Positions 25,639 through 33,673 of a stretch of DNA of 64,000 nucleotides are shown here, piece after piece (positions within the stretch are counted from its first letter, which is position 1; the number at the start of each line of letters is the position of its first letter). The notes beneath the pieces were generated by a model. That model was not told the origin of the DNA. It made no database searches and was given only the letters and a program-made list of their open reading frames with translations. Source of the stretch: Clostridium sp. CF012 (GTDB lineage: Bacteria > Bacillota > Clostridia > Clostridiales > Clostridiaceae); assembly GCF_018861755.1 (NCBI RefSeq), contig NZ_JAHLEF010000003.1:186001-250000 (forward strand), in the 5' to 3' direction. Made by a program: the position numbers and the translations under genes.

Positions 25639-25743
25639 ATGTGTTGGTGGTTGATACTATTATTACTATTCGATGACAATAATTGTGGTAACAATAATTG
25701 TCGTAACAGTAATCGTTGTTGCAATAAGAGACGTCGTTGCTAA
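25639..25743 (+). CDS. Cys/Asn/Arg-rich micropeptide (34 aa)
   Basis: AGAGGGGGG ends 8 nt before ATG 25639. The peptide starts MCWWLILLLLFDDNNCG, that is a short hydrophobic helix, then Asn/Arg/Cys repeats ending CCNKRRRC, with six cysteines in 34 residues. A second ATG at 25635 opens a 13-codon frame with poorer spacing. The composition recalls small spore-associated or secreted cysteine-rich peptides of Firmicutes, but I recognise no family. It is isolated within the 365-bp gap after the thioesterase gene; the rest of the gap shows nothing else. Confidence 0.5.
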   Translation: MCWWLILLLLFDDNNCGNNNCRNSNRCCNKRRRC

Positions 25744-25800
25744 AATTATTATAATGAGAGTTTTATAAGTATATAAAATTAATTTACTCTTTAAAATAAC

Positions 25801-25831
25801 GGAGACCTTAGCTCTTTATGCTAAGGTCTCC
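25801..25831. terminator. Bidirectional terminator
   Basis: Perfect 12-bp stem GGAGACCTTAGC / GCTAAGGTCTCC with a 7-nt loop lies between the micropeptide and the convergent 150-aa gene. Confidence 0.75.
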
Positions 25832-25834
25832 TAT

Positions 25835-26287
25835 TTATTCTTGTCCAACTTCTATAAGTGATTTCTTAAGATTATCCGCTATTAATTTTTCTTCAATCGA
25901 ACAACCGTCTTCATGTATAATGCTTTCAATAATTGCTTTATTTTTTAATGCATCTTTTATATTTTCAATCATCAATCCTTCGGCATCTTTAATAGTTAGT
26001 TCGCCATCCCCATCTAGTACCTTACAGAATATTGTCTCTTCTCTAATACCATCCTCAGTTAATATCATTGTAAAAATAGGCTTCATAAATACAGCATCAT
26101 CCTTGTCAAATGAATTTGTTATAAATACCGTATATCCCATTTTTTCCAATATATCATTGTTTCCATTACGTCTTATAGATTTAATTACTGATACGCCCAC
26201 AGCACTAACTACTACCGCCATTATAAAAATATACCCATAATTCATTATAATCCCACTTTCCATATTATTTATAATCCCTATATACAA
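25835..26287 (-). CDS. Hypothetical protein with N-terminal membrane segment (up to 150 aa)
   Basis: One membrane helix near residues 17-35 (YGYIFIMAVVVSAVGVSV) is followed by a soluble mixed alpha/beta part rich in Asp/Glu/Ile (MILTEDGIREETIFCKVLDG). In-frame ATGs at codons 9 and 15 are alternative starts; GTGGG before codon 15 gives good spacing. It is not recognised. It follows the AIM24-family gene by 90 bp on the same strand and may be in its operon. Confidence 0.55.
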   Translation of the reverse strand: MYIGIINNMESGIIMNYGYIFIMAVVVSAVGVSVIKSIRRNGNNDILEKMGYTVFITNSFDKDDAVFMKPIFTMILTEDGIREETIFCKVLDGDGELTIKDAEGLMIENIKDALKNKAIIESIIHEDGCSIEEKLIADNLKKSLIEVGQE

Positions 26288-26377
26288 GTTAAAATATTCC
26301 CTTGCTGCTTTTTTAATGTCTTATGTTAATAATTAATTCTATTTTTCATATTTGATAGTATTAAATTAAAATATCAA

Positions 26378-27136
26378 TTATACATTCATCGGTCTATTTT
26401 TTCTAGTAGGTGCAATCCAAACCTCACCTGTTCCCACAAAGGTTTGTAAATATCCTTCGCGCTTTGACTTTTCTATTTTTGTTTCTATTTTGCCTCTTAT
26501 GACAATTGAAAAATTACCATCGATTTTTAGTGTCTCATTATTTAACTCGTAAATGAGGATTTCATCAAAGGGAACCTCACTTTCTAAAATGGCAATACCA
26601 CTTCCACTTAGTTTAGGTTGTCTGAAACCATCTCCACTTACTAGGCCTGTAGCAATATCTTTATTTGTGTGAACAGAAAGTTCAATACTATCTTCACAAC
26701 AATAAAACATTCCATCATCTAAAATAAGCTCTTCATTAGATAACTCTAGAATATAAAAATACTTATATGAAGGGTCTAAATATATCTCGCCGTATTTACC
26801 ATAATACTTTGAAGTAAAGGAGGCTTCTCCCGTACCCACGTTTTTAAAAAAACCCTTAGAGGCAGAAGGTGCATTTTTCTGAATCTCTATTTGGATTGGT
26901 CCCTTCATAAATTGGAGCTCCCCGGGTTGTACTAGTACCCCACCACCATTAATATTAATTCTCACTTGACGAAGCTTTTCCCCACCATATTGTGCATTGG
27001 ATAGGGTTACATCCGTAGGGTTAAAAACACTGCCATTTCTAGGCTTTTTATATTCAAGTACTTCGAATACGGTATTATTAGTACTTGTTGAGCTGTCTAT
27101 TACTCTTACTGCATCTGAAAAATCAGGATTAAACAT
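26378..27136 (-). CDS. AIM24-family protein (DUF124)
   Basis: A 252-aa soluble beta-rich protein of the AIM24/TerD-like jelly-roll family. Typical strands are GGGVLVQPGELQFMKGPIQI, FTSKYYGKYGEIYLDPSYKY and a late IVIRGKIETKI, ending FVGTGEVWIAPT. Bacterial members have no settled function; eukaryotic AIM24 is mitochondrial. GGAGG precedes ATG 27136. No signal peptide. The family call is solid, the function unknown. Confidence 0.8.
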   Translation of the reverse strand: MFNPDFSDAVRVIDSSTSTNNTVFEVLEYKKPRNGSVFNPTDVTLSNAQYGGEKLRQVRININGGGVLVQPGELQFMKGPIQIEIQKNAPSASKGFFKNVGTGEASFTSKYYGKYGEIYLDPSYKYFYILELSNEELILDDGMFYCCEDSIELSVHTNKDIATGLVSGDGFRQPKLSGSGIAILESEVPFDEILIYELNNETLKIDGNFSIVIRGKIETKIEKSKREGYLQTFVGTGEVWIAPTRKNRPMNV

Positions 27137-27557
27137 AATTAATTTCCTCCAATTATTTATTTAATTTTTCCAAGGTATCAATTTCTTGACTCCCATTTTT
27201 TTTTTTTACTATCTATAGAATCTTTAACTAATGCTTATACATCAGTTATAAATTGATTATATTGACGTCTTTATCATTCTCATAATTATAAGTACAATGT
27301 TACCATTAAACACAGGTACATGCAACATAATTTCGACATAATTGTAATAAATAAACATTAAAATGACTTTTTTTATGGAAGACAAAAGAGTAATCCTCAC
27401 AGGGCAAATGGCATGTGGGGGCAAAAGAAATACCACTGGGATATATTAAGTTAATTATTAAGTATATAGCATTATGTCACATTTTGTAGTAATATGTTAT
27501 AAGGGATAATTGATTTTGAATTATAGTAATTTTTTTTGAGGAGCGGAGATAATTTTT
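27137..27557. other. 421-bp intergenic region with a decayed palindrome copy
   Basis: The region separates the divergent AIM24 and histidine kinase genes. It contains a degenerate half copy (27401-27423) of the 40-bp palindrome described below. No gene or RNA motif was recognised. Promoters of both flanking genes should be here. Confidence 0.5.
27401..27423. repeat. Degenerate half copy of the 40-bp palindromic repeat
   Basis: It retains GGCAAATGGCATGTGGGG, aligning with the loop and right arm of the full repeat with about three changes. Confidence 0.6.
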
Positions 27558-29015
27558 ATGGGCAAAAATAAAAGTAGACGAACTATGGTATTGGGATATA
27601 TTTCAATCGCTTGTCTATCATTAATAATAATATCATTTAGTATTTATAGTATGAATAAAGTATGTAATGAGTCTGATTTTATTATAAAAAAAATACTTCC
27701 TGCAAAAACATTTTCTACGGAAATTTTAACATCACTAATTAATCAAGAAACTGGTATCCGAGCCTATATCATTACAAAGGATAAAAGCTTTTTAGACCCT
27801 TATTATTTAGGAATTAACCAAGTACAAGGGTATTATAATTCCCTTGATAATTTGAAAGATACGGCATTAGGAATCGACACTACCAATCAACTCACAGATC
27901 AGATGAATTCAATTGAAACATTTTTTAAAGAGCAAATATCATTAGTAGATGATGGCAATTCATATCAGGCAAAATTAAATCTATATAAAGGTAAAAGTTT
28001 AGTTGATAAATTTAGGGAAACTGATAATATATTAATAAATAAAATTAATTTAGATGTAAATATTTCACGTAACAAAGTTATAGCTGCTCAAAAATCTCAA
28101 AGGTATCTATTGATTTTTTTAGGTATTGTACTTACTTTGGGTAATCTCATGTTTATTAGGTATATATGGAATTATACCTATGAAGAAGTTAAGAAAAAAA
28201 ATGAACTTAATAAGGAATTACAAAAATTGCTTATTTCACATGAAGAATTTATGGCAAATATTTCTCACGAGCTTAAAACTCCATTAAATGTAATTTTTTC
28301 CGCAATACAATTATTTCAAATGTATTGCCAAAATGGGTCATTAGACCAGAGGCGTCAAACAATTATTAAATATCTTGACTCCATGAAACTAAATTCCTAT
28401 AGATTATCTAAACTTATAAATAATATAGTTGATTCATCAAAAATTCAAGCAGGGTTCTTTAAATTGAACTTATCAAATAACAATATAGTTGAAGTTGTAG
28501 AAGAAATAGTGATGTCTGTAACTAATTTTACTGACATAAGAGGCTTACATATTATTTTCGATACAGATGTAGAAGAGAACATTATTGCTTGTGACCCAGA
28601 AATGATACAGAGAATAGTATTAAACCTTATATCAAATGCCATAAAATTTTCAAAAATTGGGGATGAAATATTTGTAGATGTTAAGGATAAAACTACATTT
28701 GTTGAAATATCAGTTAAAGACAATGGTATTGGTATTGAAAAAAAGAACTTGGATATGATATTTGATAGATTTAAACAGGTAGACAAATCCCTATCGAGAA
28801 ATGCAGAAGGTACTGGTATTGGACTTAGTTTAGTTAAGTCCATTGTAGGATTACATGGTGGTAGTATATATGCTGAAAGTGAATTTGGGAAGGGAAGTAA
28901 GTTTACAGTTATGCTTCCATCAGAGAAGATACTTATGGAAAATCTGATGTATAGTAGCAAAGTACGGAGTGAAGATGAAAGTATACGAGTTGAACTTTCA
29001 GATGTTTACTCGTAG
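27558..29015 (+). CDS. Orphan sensor histidine kinase with CHASE3-like sensor
   Basis: A 485-aa membrane kinase. TM1 (about 11-31) and TM2 (about 183-202) flank an extracytoplasmic helical domain with the CHASE3-type sequence NQETGIRAYIITKDKSFLDP. The HisKA box has phospho-acceptor H237 in FMANISHELKTP. The HATPase has an N box (NLISNAIKFS) and G boxes (DNGIGIE, GTGIGLSL). No response regulator lies beside it. The LRR lipoprotein gene begins 44 bp downstream on the same strand and may be cotranscribed. Signal unknown. Confidence 0.87.
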   Translation: MGKNKSRRTMVLGYISIACLSLIIISFSIYSMNKVCNESDFIIKKILPAKTFSTEILTSLINQETGIRAYIITKDKSFLDPYYLGINQVQGYYNSLDNLKDTALGIDTTNQLTDQMNSIETFFKEQISLVDDGNSYQAKLNLYKGKSLVDKFRETDNILINKINLDVNISRNKVIAAQKSQRYLLIFLGIVLTLGNLMFIRYIWNYTYEEVKKKNELNKELQKLLISHEEFMANISHELKTPLNVIFSAIQLFQMYCQNGSLDQRRQTIIKYLDSMKLNSYRLSKLINNIVDSSKIQAGFFKLNLSNNNIVEVVEEIVMSVTNFTDIRGLHIIFDTDVEENIIACDPEMIQRIVLNLISNAIKFSKIGDEIFVDVKDKTTFVEISVKDNGIGIEKKNLDMIFDRFKQVDKSLSRNAEGTGIGLSLVKSIVGLHGGSIYAESEFGKGSKFTVMLPSEKILMENLMYSSKVRSEDESIRVELSDVYS

Positions 29016-29059
29016 TATTCACATAGTTTAATTATTAATGCAAATGGGGGATTATAAAC

Positions 29060-30112
29060 ATGAAAAATCTAGCTTACAATAAATTGAAGCATATAAATAT
29101 TTCTATTGTTTTTTTATTTAGTCTTAGCCTTATTGGCTGTAGTTCTACAAAAATGGCATCATCAAGTAGTACTAATCAGCAAAACTTAGTAAGTGTTCAG
29201 ATTACAGAGAGTACAGTTATTACATTTTCAGATAAGAATTTAGAGCAAACAATAAGAGAAGAGATACAATGCCCTACTGGAGATATTTTAAAAGATGATG
29301 TTGATAAGATAACCAAACTTCAAAGCACTAAGGACAAACATATTACGAACCTTTCAGGAATAGAAAATTTGGCTAATTTGACTTCCTTAAATTTGAGTAA
29401 TAATCAAATCAGTAACATAGAACCTCTAAAAGGACTGACTAGCTTGATTGATTTGAATTTATCTACTAATCAAATGAATAATATAGAACCTCTAAAAAAT
29501 TTGATTAACTTAACTAATTTGAATTTGGCTGCTAACAAAATGACTAACATAGAACCTCTAAAAGGCTTGACTAACTTGACTAATTTGAATTTAGCTACTA
29601 ATCAAATCAGTAATGTAGAACCTCTAAAAGGCTTAACTAATTTAACTGATTTGGATTTAGCTACTAATCAAATGAGTAACGTGGACCCTTTAAAGGACTT
29701 AGCTAACTTAACTACTTTAGATTTAGCTACTAATAAAATGCCTAACACGGAACCTCTAAAAGGCTTGTCTAACTTGACTGATTTAAATTTAGCTACTAAT
29801 AAAATCGAAGATTATTCTCCAGTTAGCGCATATATTAGAAACCCCGGGAAAACAAATATTGTTAATGCAGTTATTGATTCTAAGCAACCATTAATAAGTA
29901 CCAGTGATCAAATCACAGATATTACAGATATTACAGATATTACAGATATTACAGATATTACAGATGTTATAGATATTACAGATATTCCATTTCTTACATT
30001 TACGGATGGAAATTTAGAAAAATTAATAAGAGATACATTACAACCTTCTACTGAAGATAACTTAAAATTCGGTCTCGATAATATAATAAAACTTCAAAAC
30101 ATAGAACCTTAG
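29060..30112 (+). CDS. Leucine-rich-repeat (internalin-like) lipoprotein, probably truncated at its 3' end
   Basis: A 350-aa surface lipoprotein. The signal peptide ends in a lipobox with lipidated Cys at about 27 (LIGCSS). A cap-like region (VITFSDKNLEQTIREEI) precedes about seven 22-residue leucine-rich repeats (LTNLNLATNQISNVEPLKG), encoded by near-identical 66-bp units. Then comes a Thr-Asp-Ile tract and a second cap-like region (FLTFTDGNLEKLIRDTLQ) that ends after about 45 residues without the repeats expected to follow. The TAG stop is formed exactly at the border of a 40-bp palindrome, so the gene probably lost its end. Confidence 0.8.
   Translation: MKNLAYNKLKHINISIVFLFSLSLIGCSSTKMASSSSTNQQNLVSVQITESTVITFSDKNLEQTIREEIQCPTGDILKDDVDKITKLQSTKDKHITNLSGIENLANLTSLNLSNNQISNIEPLKGLTSLIDLNLSTNQMNNIEPLKNLINLTNLNLAANKMTNIEPLKGLTNLTNLNLATNQISNVEPLKGLTNLTDLDLATNQMSNVDPLKDLANLTTLDLATNKMPNTEPLKGLSNLTDLNLATNKIEDYSPVSAYIRNPGKTNIVNAVIDSKQPLISTSDQITDITDITDITDITDITDVIDITDIPFLTFTDGNLEKLIRDTLQPSTEDNLKFGLDNIIKLQNIEP
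29915..29986 (+). repeat. Eight tandem 9-bp units inside the LRR gene
   Basis: Units ACAGATATT are repeated eight times (six exact, two with one change) and stay in frame, encoding a Thr-Asp-Ile linker between the LRR array and the second cap region. Length changes in multiples of 9 bp would keep the frame. Confidence 0.85.
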
Positions 30113-30145
30113 TGCCACCCACGTGGCAAGTGGCATGTGGGTGAC
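30112..30145. repeat. 40-bp palindromic repeat, copy at the end of the LRR gene
   Basis: GTGCCACCCACGTGGCAAGT continuing to GTGGGTGACA matches the full repeat except the outer edge. Its first G is the last base of the LRR gene stop codon. Confidence 0.8.
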
Positions 30146-30206
30146 AAAAAAATAAGCTCCAAGGATTAAAATAAATCTTTAGTGCTTACTAATTCTATTA
30201 TAAATT

Positions 30207-30350
30207 CTATTTTTTATTTGGTGAATTTTTGTTTTCCCTTTTTTCTTTTTCTTCTTTTTCAATTTGTTTTGGGAAAATGAAACTAAAATAAACAAATCCT
30301 AGGATTAATATTCCAACAGTGATAATTATCATTATATCTTGAGCATTCAT
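30207..30350 (-). CDS. Small membrane protein (47 aa)
   Basis: GAGGAGG lies 7 nt before ATG 30350. The product has one membrane helix (IMIIITVGILILGFVYFSF, residues 6-25) and a highly charged Lys/Glu tail (EKEEKEKRENK). It resembles the small single-pass proteins common in Clostridium; no family is recognised. It lies inside the segment bounded by two palindrome copies. The strong ribosome site and clean start support translation. Confidence 0.6.
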   Translation of the reverse strand: MNAQDIMIIITVGILILGFVYFSFIFPKQIEKEEKEKRENKNSPNKK

Positions 30351-30429
30351 ATCATTACCTCCTCATATTGTTAGATAGTGTAACCACTACTTATTAGCAA
30401 TTACAAATATTTTTATCAAAAAACAAAAA

Positions 30430-30459
30430 GGTGGGGAACTCAAATAAGAGTTTCCCACC
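30430..30459 (-). terminator. Terminator of the truncated GGDEF gene
   Basis: Stem GGTGGGAAACTC-type with one mismatch (30430-30441 with 30448-30459) is followed on the minus strand by a T-rich run. It is a classical intrinsic terminator. Confidence 0.8.
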
Positions 30460-30543
30460 CTAGAAACAAATTTCTTGGAATCAAACCTAAGTTCGTCCAA
30501 CCGATAAACAATATTATATTAATATAATACTACAAAACTCATA

Positions 30544-31560
30544 TTAATTCAATTTTCCACCGGAAACGACCTCTTCAATGATTTTAATTTTCTTTTTATC
30601 CTCATACATTCTTTTGTCAGCAAGAGCAATTATACTATCAATATTTTCCTTTGAGCATTTTCTTGTAGCATATCCGAATGCAGCAGACACTTTAATAGTT
30701 TTATGCTTATCAACTTTTAAGCGTTTTTCTGAAATAATCTTTTTAACCTTTGATATATCCTTTTCCACCTCTTCTTCATTCCTGTTCTCCAATATTAAAT
30801 GGAATTCATCTCCACCCATTCTTAAAATCAGCTTACAGTCCGGAAAAGCTTGTCTAAGCATATCAGCAAAATCTTTTAATAATTCATCACCAATAAGGTG
30901 TCCATAATTATCGTTAACAGTTTTTAAATTGTTTACATCAGAAACAATTATTGTTTGAGGATAATCACAGGCATCCAGTTTGTCCTTTACCTTATCATTA
31001 TAGTAATTCCTATTATAAACATTTGTTAATGCATCTATATATAATAGATGCTCCTTCTCCCTCAGAATTGATGTTTTAGTCCTTTCATTTAGCAAATCCT
31101 TGAATAACTTCATTGCAAATAATATTATAAGAAGTATTAAGGTAGCTAAACCTAGAATTATAAAAATGAGCCTCTTATTGTTCTGATTGATTCTTTCATG
31201 AGGTACCTCAGCATACCCAGCATTGAATAATTCGTCTATATCCAACAAAGGTATAACCTTATCAACTATACTTGCAAGTTCAGGGCTATTCTTGGAAATC
31301 CCATAATATAGGTATGAATCTGTGCTTGTTGTCCCCTTTTGAACAATATCATATACCTGCATATTTTCAACATAAAAACGAAGTACACTTGGATTTTCTA
31401 TAAGATATTGGGCTTTGCCATCATTAACTAGCTTTAGCGATTCCTGAATATTGTTAGTTTCTATAATGTTTACACAAGTGAGGTTCTTCTTAAGATATTC
31501 ATTATGCCAAAAACCTTTTATGACAGCAACATTAGGTGCCACCCACGTGGCAAGTGGCAT
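30544..31560 (-). pseudogene. 5'-truncated membrane GGDEF protein (former SBP-sensor diguanylate cyclase)
   Basis: The frame keeps the second part of a periplasmic SBP_bac_3-like sensor (VNIIETNNIQESLKLVNDGK to DIVQKGTTSTD), one membrane helix (LIFIILGLATLILLIILFAM) and a full GGDEF domain with intact RMGGDEF. The signal peptide and the first lobe of the sensor are missing. The only start codon lies inside a palindrome copy, so the first nine codons (MPLATWVAP) are read from the repeat. Even if translated, the enzyme would lack membrane targeting of its sensor as designed. The catalytic core looks intact, so a fusion product cannot be excluded. Confidence 0.65.
31535..31560. repeat. 40-bp palindromic repeat, truncated copy at the GGDEF gene border
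   Basis: GGTGCCACCCACGTGGCAAG continuing to GGCAT is identical to the main type, but the right arm (12 bp) is missing. The break in the repeat and the break in the gene coincide. Confidence 0.8.
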
Positions 31561-31590
31561 CTTCGCAAAGGCTTTTAAAACCTCTTGTAC

Positions 31591-32394
31591 CTATAATATA
31601 AACTTTTCAATAGCTTTTGCCACTCCATCATTATCATTATCCAAAGTTACATATTCAGCTATATCTTTAAGTTCCTCTATAGCATTTCCCATTGCAATTC
31701 CAAGACCTGCATAAGCTATCATTTCAATATCATTTGCCTGATCTCCAATACATATTATCTCTTCTTTTTTAATGCCTAACATATCCCCTAAAACTTTTAC
31801 ACCATAGCCTTTGTTACAATCTTTATCCATAACCTCAAAGACTATTGGCATAGTTTTTACCACATTATATTCACTATAAAATTCCTTTGGTATCTCCAAC
31901 ATTTTTTTTGCAAGAAGTTCCTCGGTCTGAGAAAATAATATCTTTGTGATCTCATCCTCATCATTAACCTGACTTTTAAAATCAAGAATTTTAACAGGGT
32001 TTCCAACGTATTCTGTTTCAAACCTTGTAAACTCATTTTCCTCTGAGGCAATAGCCCCTTCATGAGTATATGCAATCATATTAAGTCCAAATTCCACACT
32101 TAAAGCATGAGCCTTCATTAAGTCTCTACCCCTTAATCCTTTATAGCTAATACATTCAAAATCACTGATTCTATATATAGTTCCACCATTATTTGCAATA
32201 AGGTACTCATTTTCTCCTCTTAAATGGACTTCATCTAAAAATTTATCCAACCCATTAAGCCCTCTTCCAGATGTTATAACAACCTTAACACCTTTTTCTA
32301 TAGCCTTTTTTATTGCTGCTTTGTTCCCTTTTGAAATAGCTTTATTACTATTTAGTAATGTTCCATCCATATCAATAGCTAATAGCTTGTACAT
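31591..32394 (-). CDS. Cof-type HAD-superfamily phosphatase
   Basis: A 267-aa soluble sugar-phosphate or cofactor phosphatase. Motif I DMDGTLLNS contains nucleophile D8 and D10. Motif II is TSGRG, and the motif III/IV region is KGYGVKVLGD with GDQANDIEM. The C2-type cap lies between. It follows the YidA/YcsE pattern; the substrate is unknown. Its stop is 30 bp before the truncated palindrome. The divergent DeoR regulator suggests sugar metabolism, but the link is only by position. Confidence 0.88.
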   Translation of the reverse strand: MYKLLAIDMDGTLLNSNKAISKGNKAAIKKAIEKGVKVVITSGRGLNGLDKFLDEVHLRGENEYLIANNGGTIYRISDFECISYKGLRGRDLMKAHALSVEFGLNMIAYTHEGAIASEENEFTRFETEYVGNPVKILDFKSQVNDEDEITKILFSQTEELLAKKMLEIPKEFYSEYNVVKTMPIVFEVMDKDCNKGYGVKVLGDMLGIKKEEIICIGDQANDIEMIAYAGLGIAMGNAIEELKDIAEYVTLDNDNDGVAKAIEKFIL

Positions 32395-32432
32395 ACTTTT
32401 CCTCCTAGCATTTTCACTTTAATATTTATTAA

Positions 32433-32487
32433 TTAGGCATCTTCAAAAAATAACTAACCATTATGAATATTTTTTTCAGATGCCTAA
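32433..32487. repeat. Inverted-repeat element with TTAGGCAT ends (55 bp)
   Basis: The ends TTAGGCATCTTCAAAAAATA and its near-complement ending AGATGCCTAA form a long hairpin. A related 73-bp element occurs at 57808-57880. It looks like a MITE or an IS end remnant. The rest of this 316-bp gap holds promoters only. Confidence 0.6.
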
Positions 32488-32710
32488 ATATATAAAATAT
32501 CACGCTAGGTATTACCCTATGACGCTAAATTATACCATCTTTAAAATACTTTCTCTGATCAACTTCAGTCGTTTGGTGTTATTGTTTATCGTTTGTTATC
32601 ATTGTATACTATTCTAAGCTTTTTTTCAAGATGTTTTGTAAATTAATATAGTAATGTTATAATATTAATCACTAGCAACACTAAATGATAATGATTGATG
32701 AGGTGCTTAA

Positions 32711-33472
32711 ATGTTTACTGAGGAAAGACTAGAACAAATCTTAAGTATACTAAATAAAACTGGTAGAATAAAAGTAAAAGAACTAAGTCAGCGATTTAAT
32801 GTTTCAGAAGGTATGATAAGAAAGGATCTACAAAAGCTAGAAAAAGCTGACGCTCTTCAAAGGACCTATGGAGGAGCTATCCTAAATAGAAAAATCTCTA
32901 AAAATAGTTCTATAGCTACTAGAATGAATGTAAACTTAAATAGCAAAGAGTTAATATCCCAAAAAGCTTTTGCCCTTGTAGATGATGGAGATGTAGTTTT
33001 TTTAGATACCTCAAGTATCAATTTTTTGTTAGCTAAATTAATAGCTAACAGTACTAAGAAGATAACTTTGATAACTAATATGTCAATAATACCACCCCTT
33101 TTTAATGATAATGAAACTGTTAAACTAATTTGTATAGGTGGAGTATATAATAATAAATCTGGTGGAGTTTTTGGTTCAGAGGTGACTAATAGTATAGCTA
33201 AATATACCTTTAATAAAGGTTTTCTAGGAAGTTCAGGAATAAATTTAATAACAAATAGCGTAAGTACTGTTACCTTAGAAGATGGTAATGTTAAAGAAAT
33301 TATAGTCTCTAATAGCAAAGAGGTATTTTTACTTGTAGAAAAAGAAAAATTTAATGTAGATGGCACCTATAGATTTGCTACTTTAGAGGACATAGATTTT
33401 ATAATCACGGATTCAGATCTTACTGATGAGATCCGAGAAAATCTAGAAAATTCAACTCTAAAATTAATTTAG
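32711..33472 (+). CDS. DeoR/GlpR-family transcriptional regulator
   Basis: A 253-aa regulator. The N-terminal winged helix has the DeoR pattern (RLEQILSILNKTGRIKVKEL, then RFNVSEGMIRKDLQKLE, and RTYGGAIL near 53-60). The C-terminal DeoRC domain is an isomerase-like sugar-phosphate sensor (VFLDTSSINFLLAKLI, then FGSEVTNSIAKYTFNKGFLG). It is divergent from the HAD phosphatase; no sugar operon is nearby. It probably represses a carbohydrate pathway elsewhere. Ligand unknown. Confidence 0.87.
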   Translation: MFTEERLEQILSILNKTGRIKVKELSQRFNVSEGMIRKDLQKLEKADALQRTYGGAILNRKISKNSSIATRMNVNLNSKELISQKAFALVDDGDVVFLDTSSINFLLAKLIANSTKKITLITNMSIIPPLFNDNETVKLICIGGVYNNKSGGVFGSEVTNSIAKYTFNKGFLGSSGINLITNSVSTVTLEDGNVKEIIVSNSKEVFLLVEKEKFNVDGTYRFATLEDIDFIITDSDLTDEIRENLENSTLKLI

Positions 33473-33555
33473 CCAGATTTATAAATTCATCCAATAATTT
33501 TGCTCACCTAATACATTAAGATAGTATCTTAACAAAAATTAATTCACCATAAAAT

Positions 33556-33591
33556 AAATGCACTAAACTCAATTAAGAGTTTAATGCATTT
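33556..33591. terminator. Bidirectional terminator between the DeoR gene and hcp
   Basis: A 15-bp stem with one mismatch (AAATGCACTAAACTC with GAGTTTAATGCATTT) and a 6-nt loop between convergent genes. Confidence 0.75.
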
Positions 33592-33673
33592 ATATTTTCA
33601 ATTATGTCTGTATATCTATGAGAGTTAACCTGGAAAATCTCAACAACTTCCAGTAGTTCACTAATTCTAAGTA

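Noticed and set aside
29350-29816. Regular 66-bp repeats that might suggest a CRISPR-like array
   Set aside because: They are in frame and encode leucine-rich repeats; there are no variable spacers.
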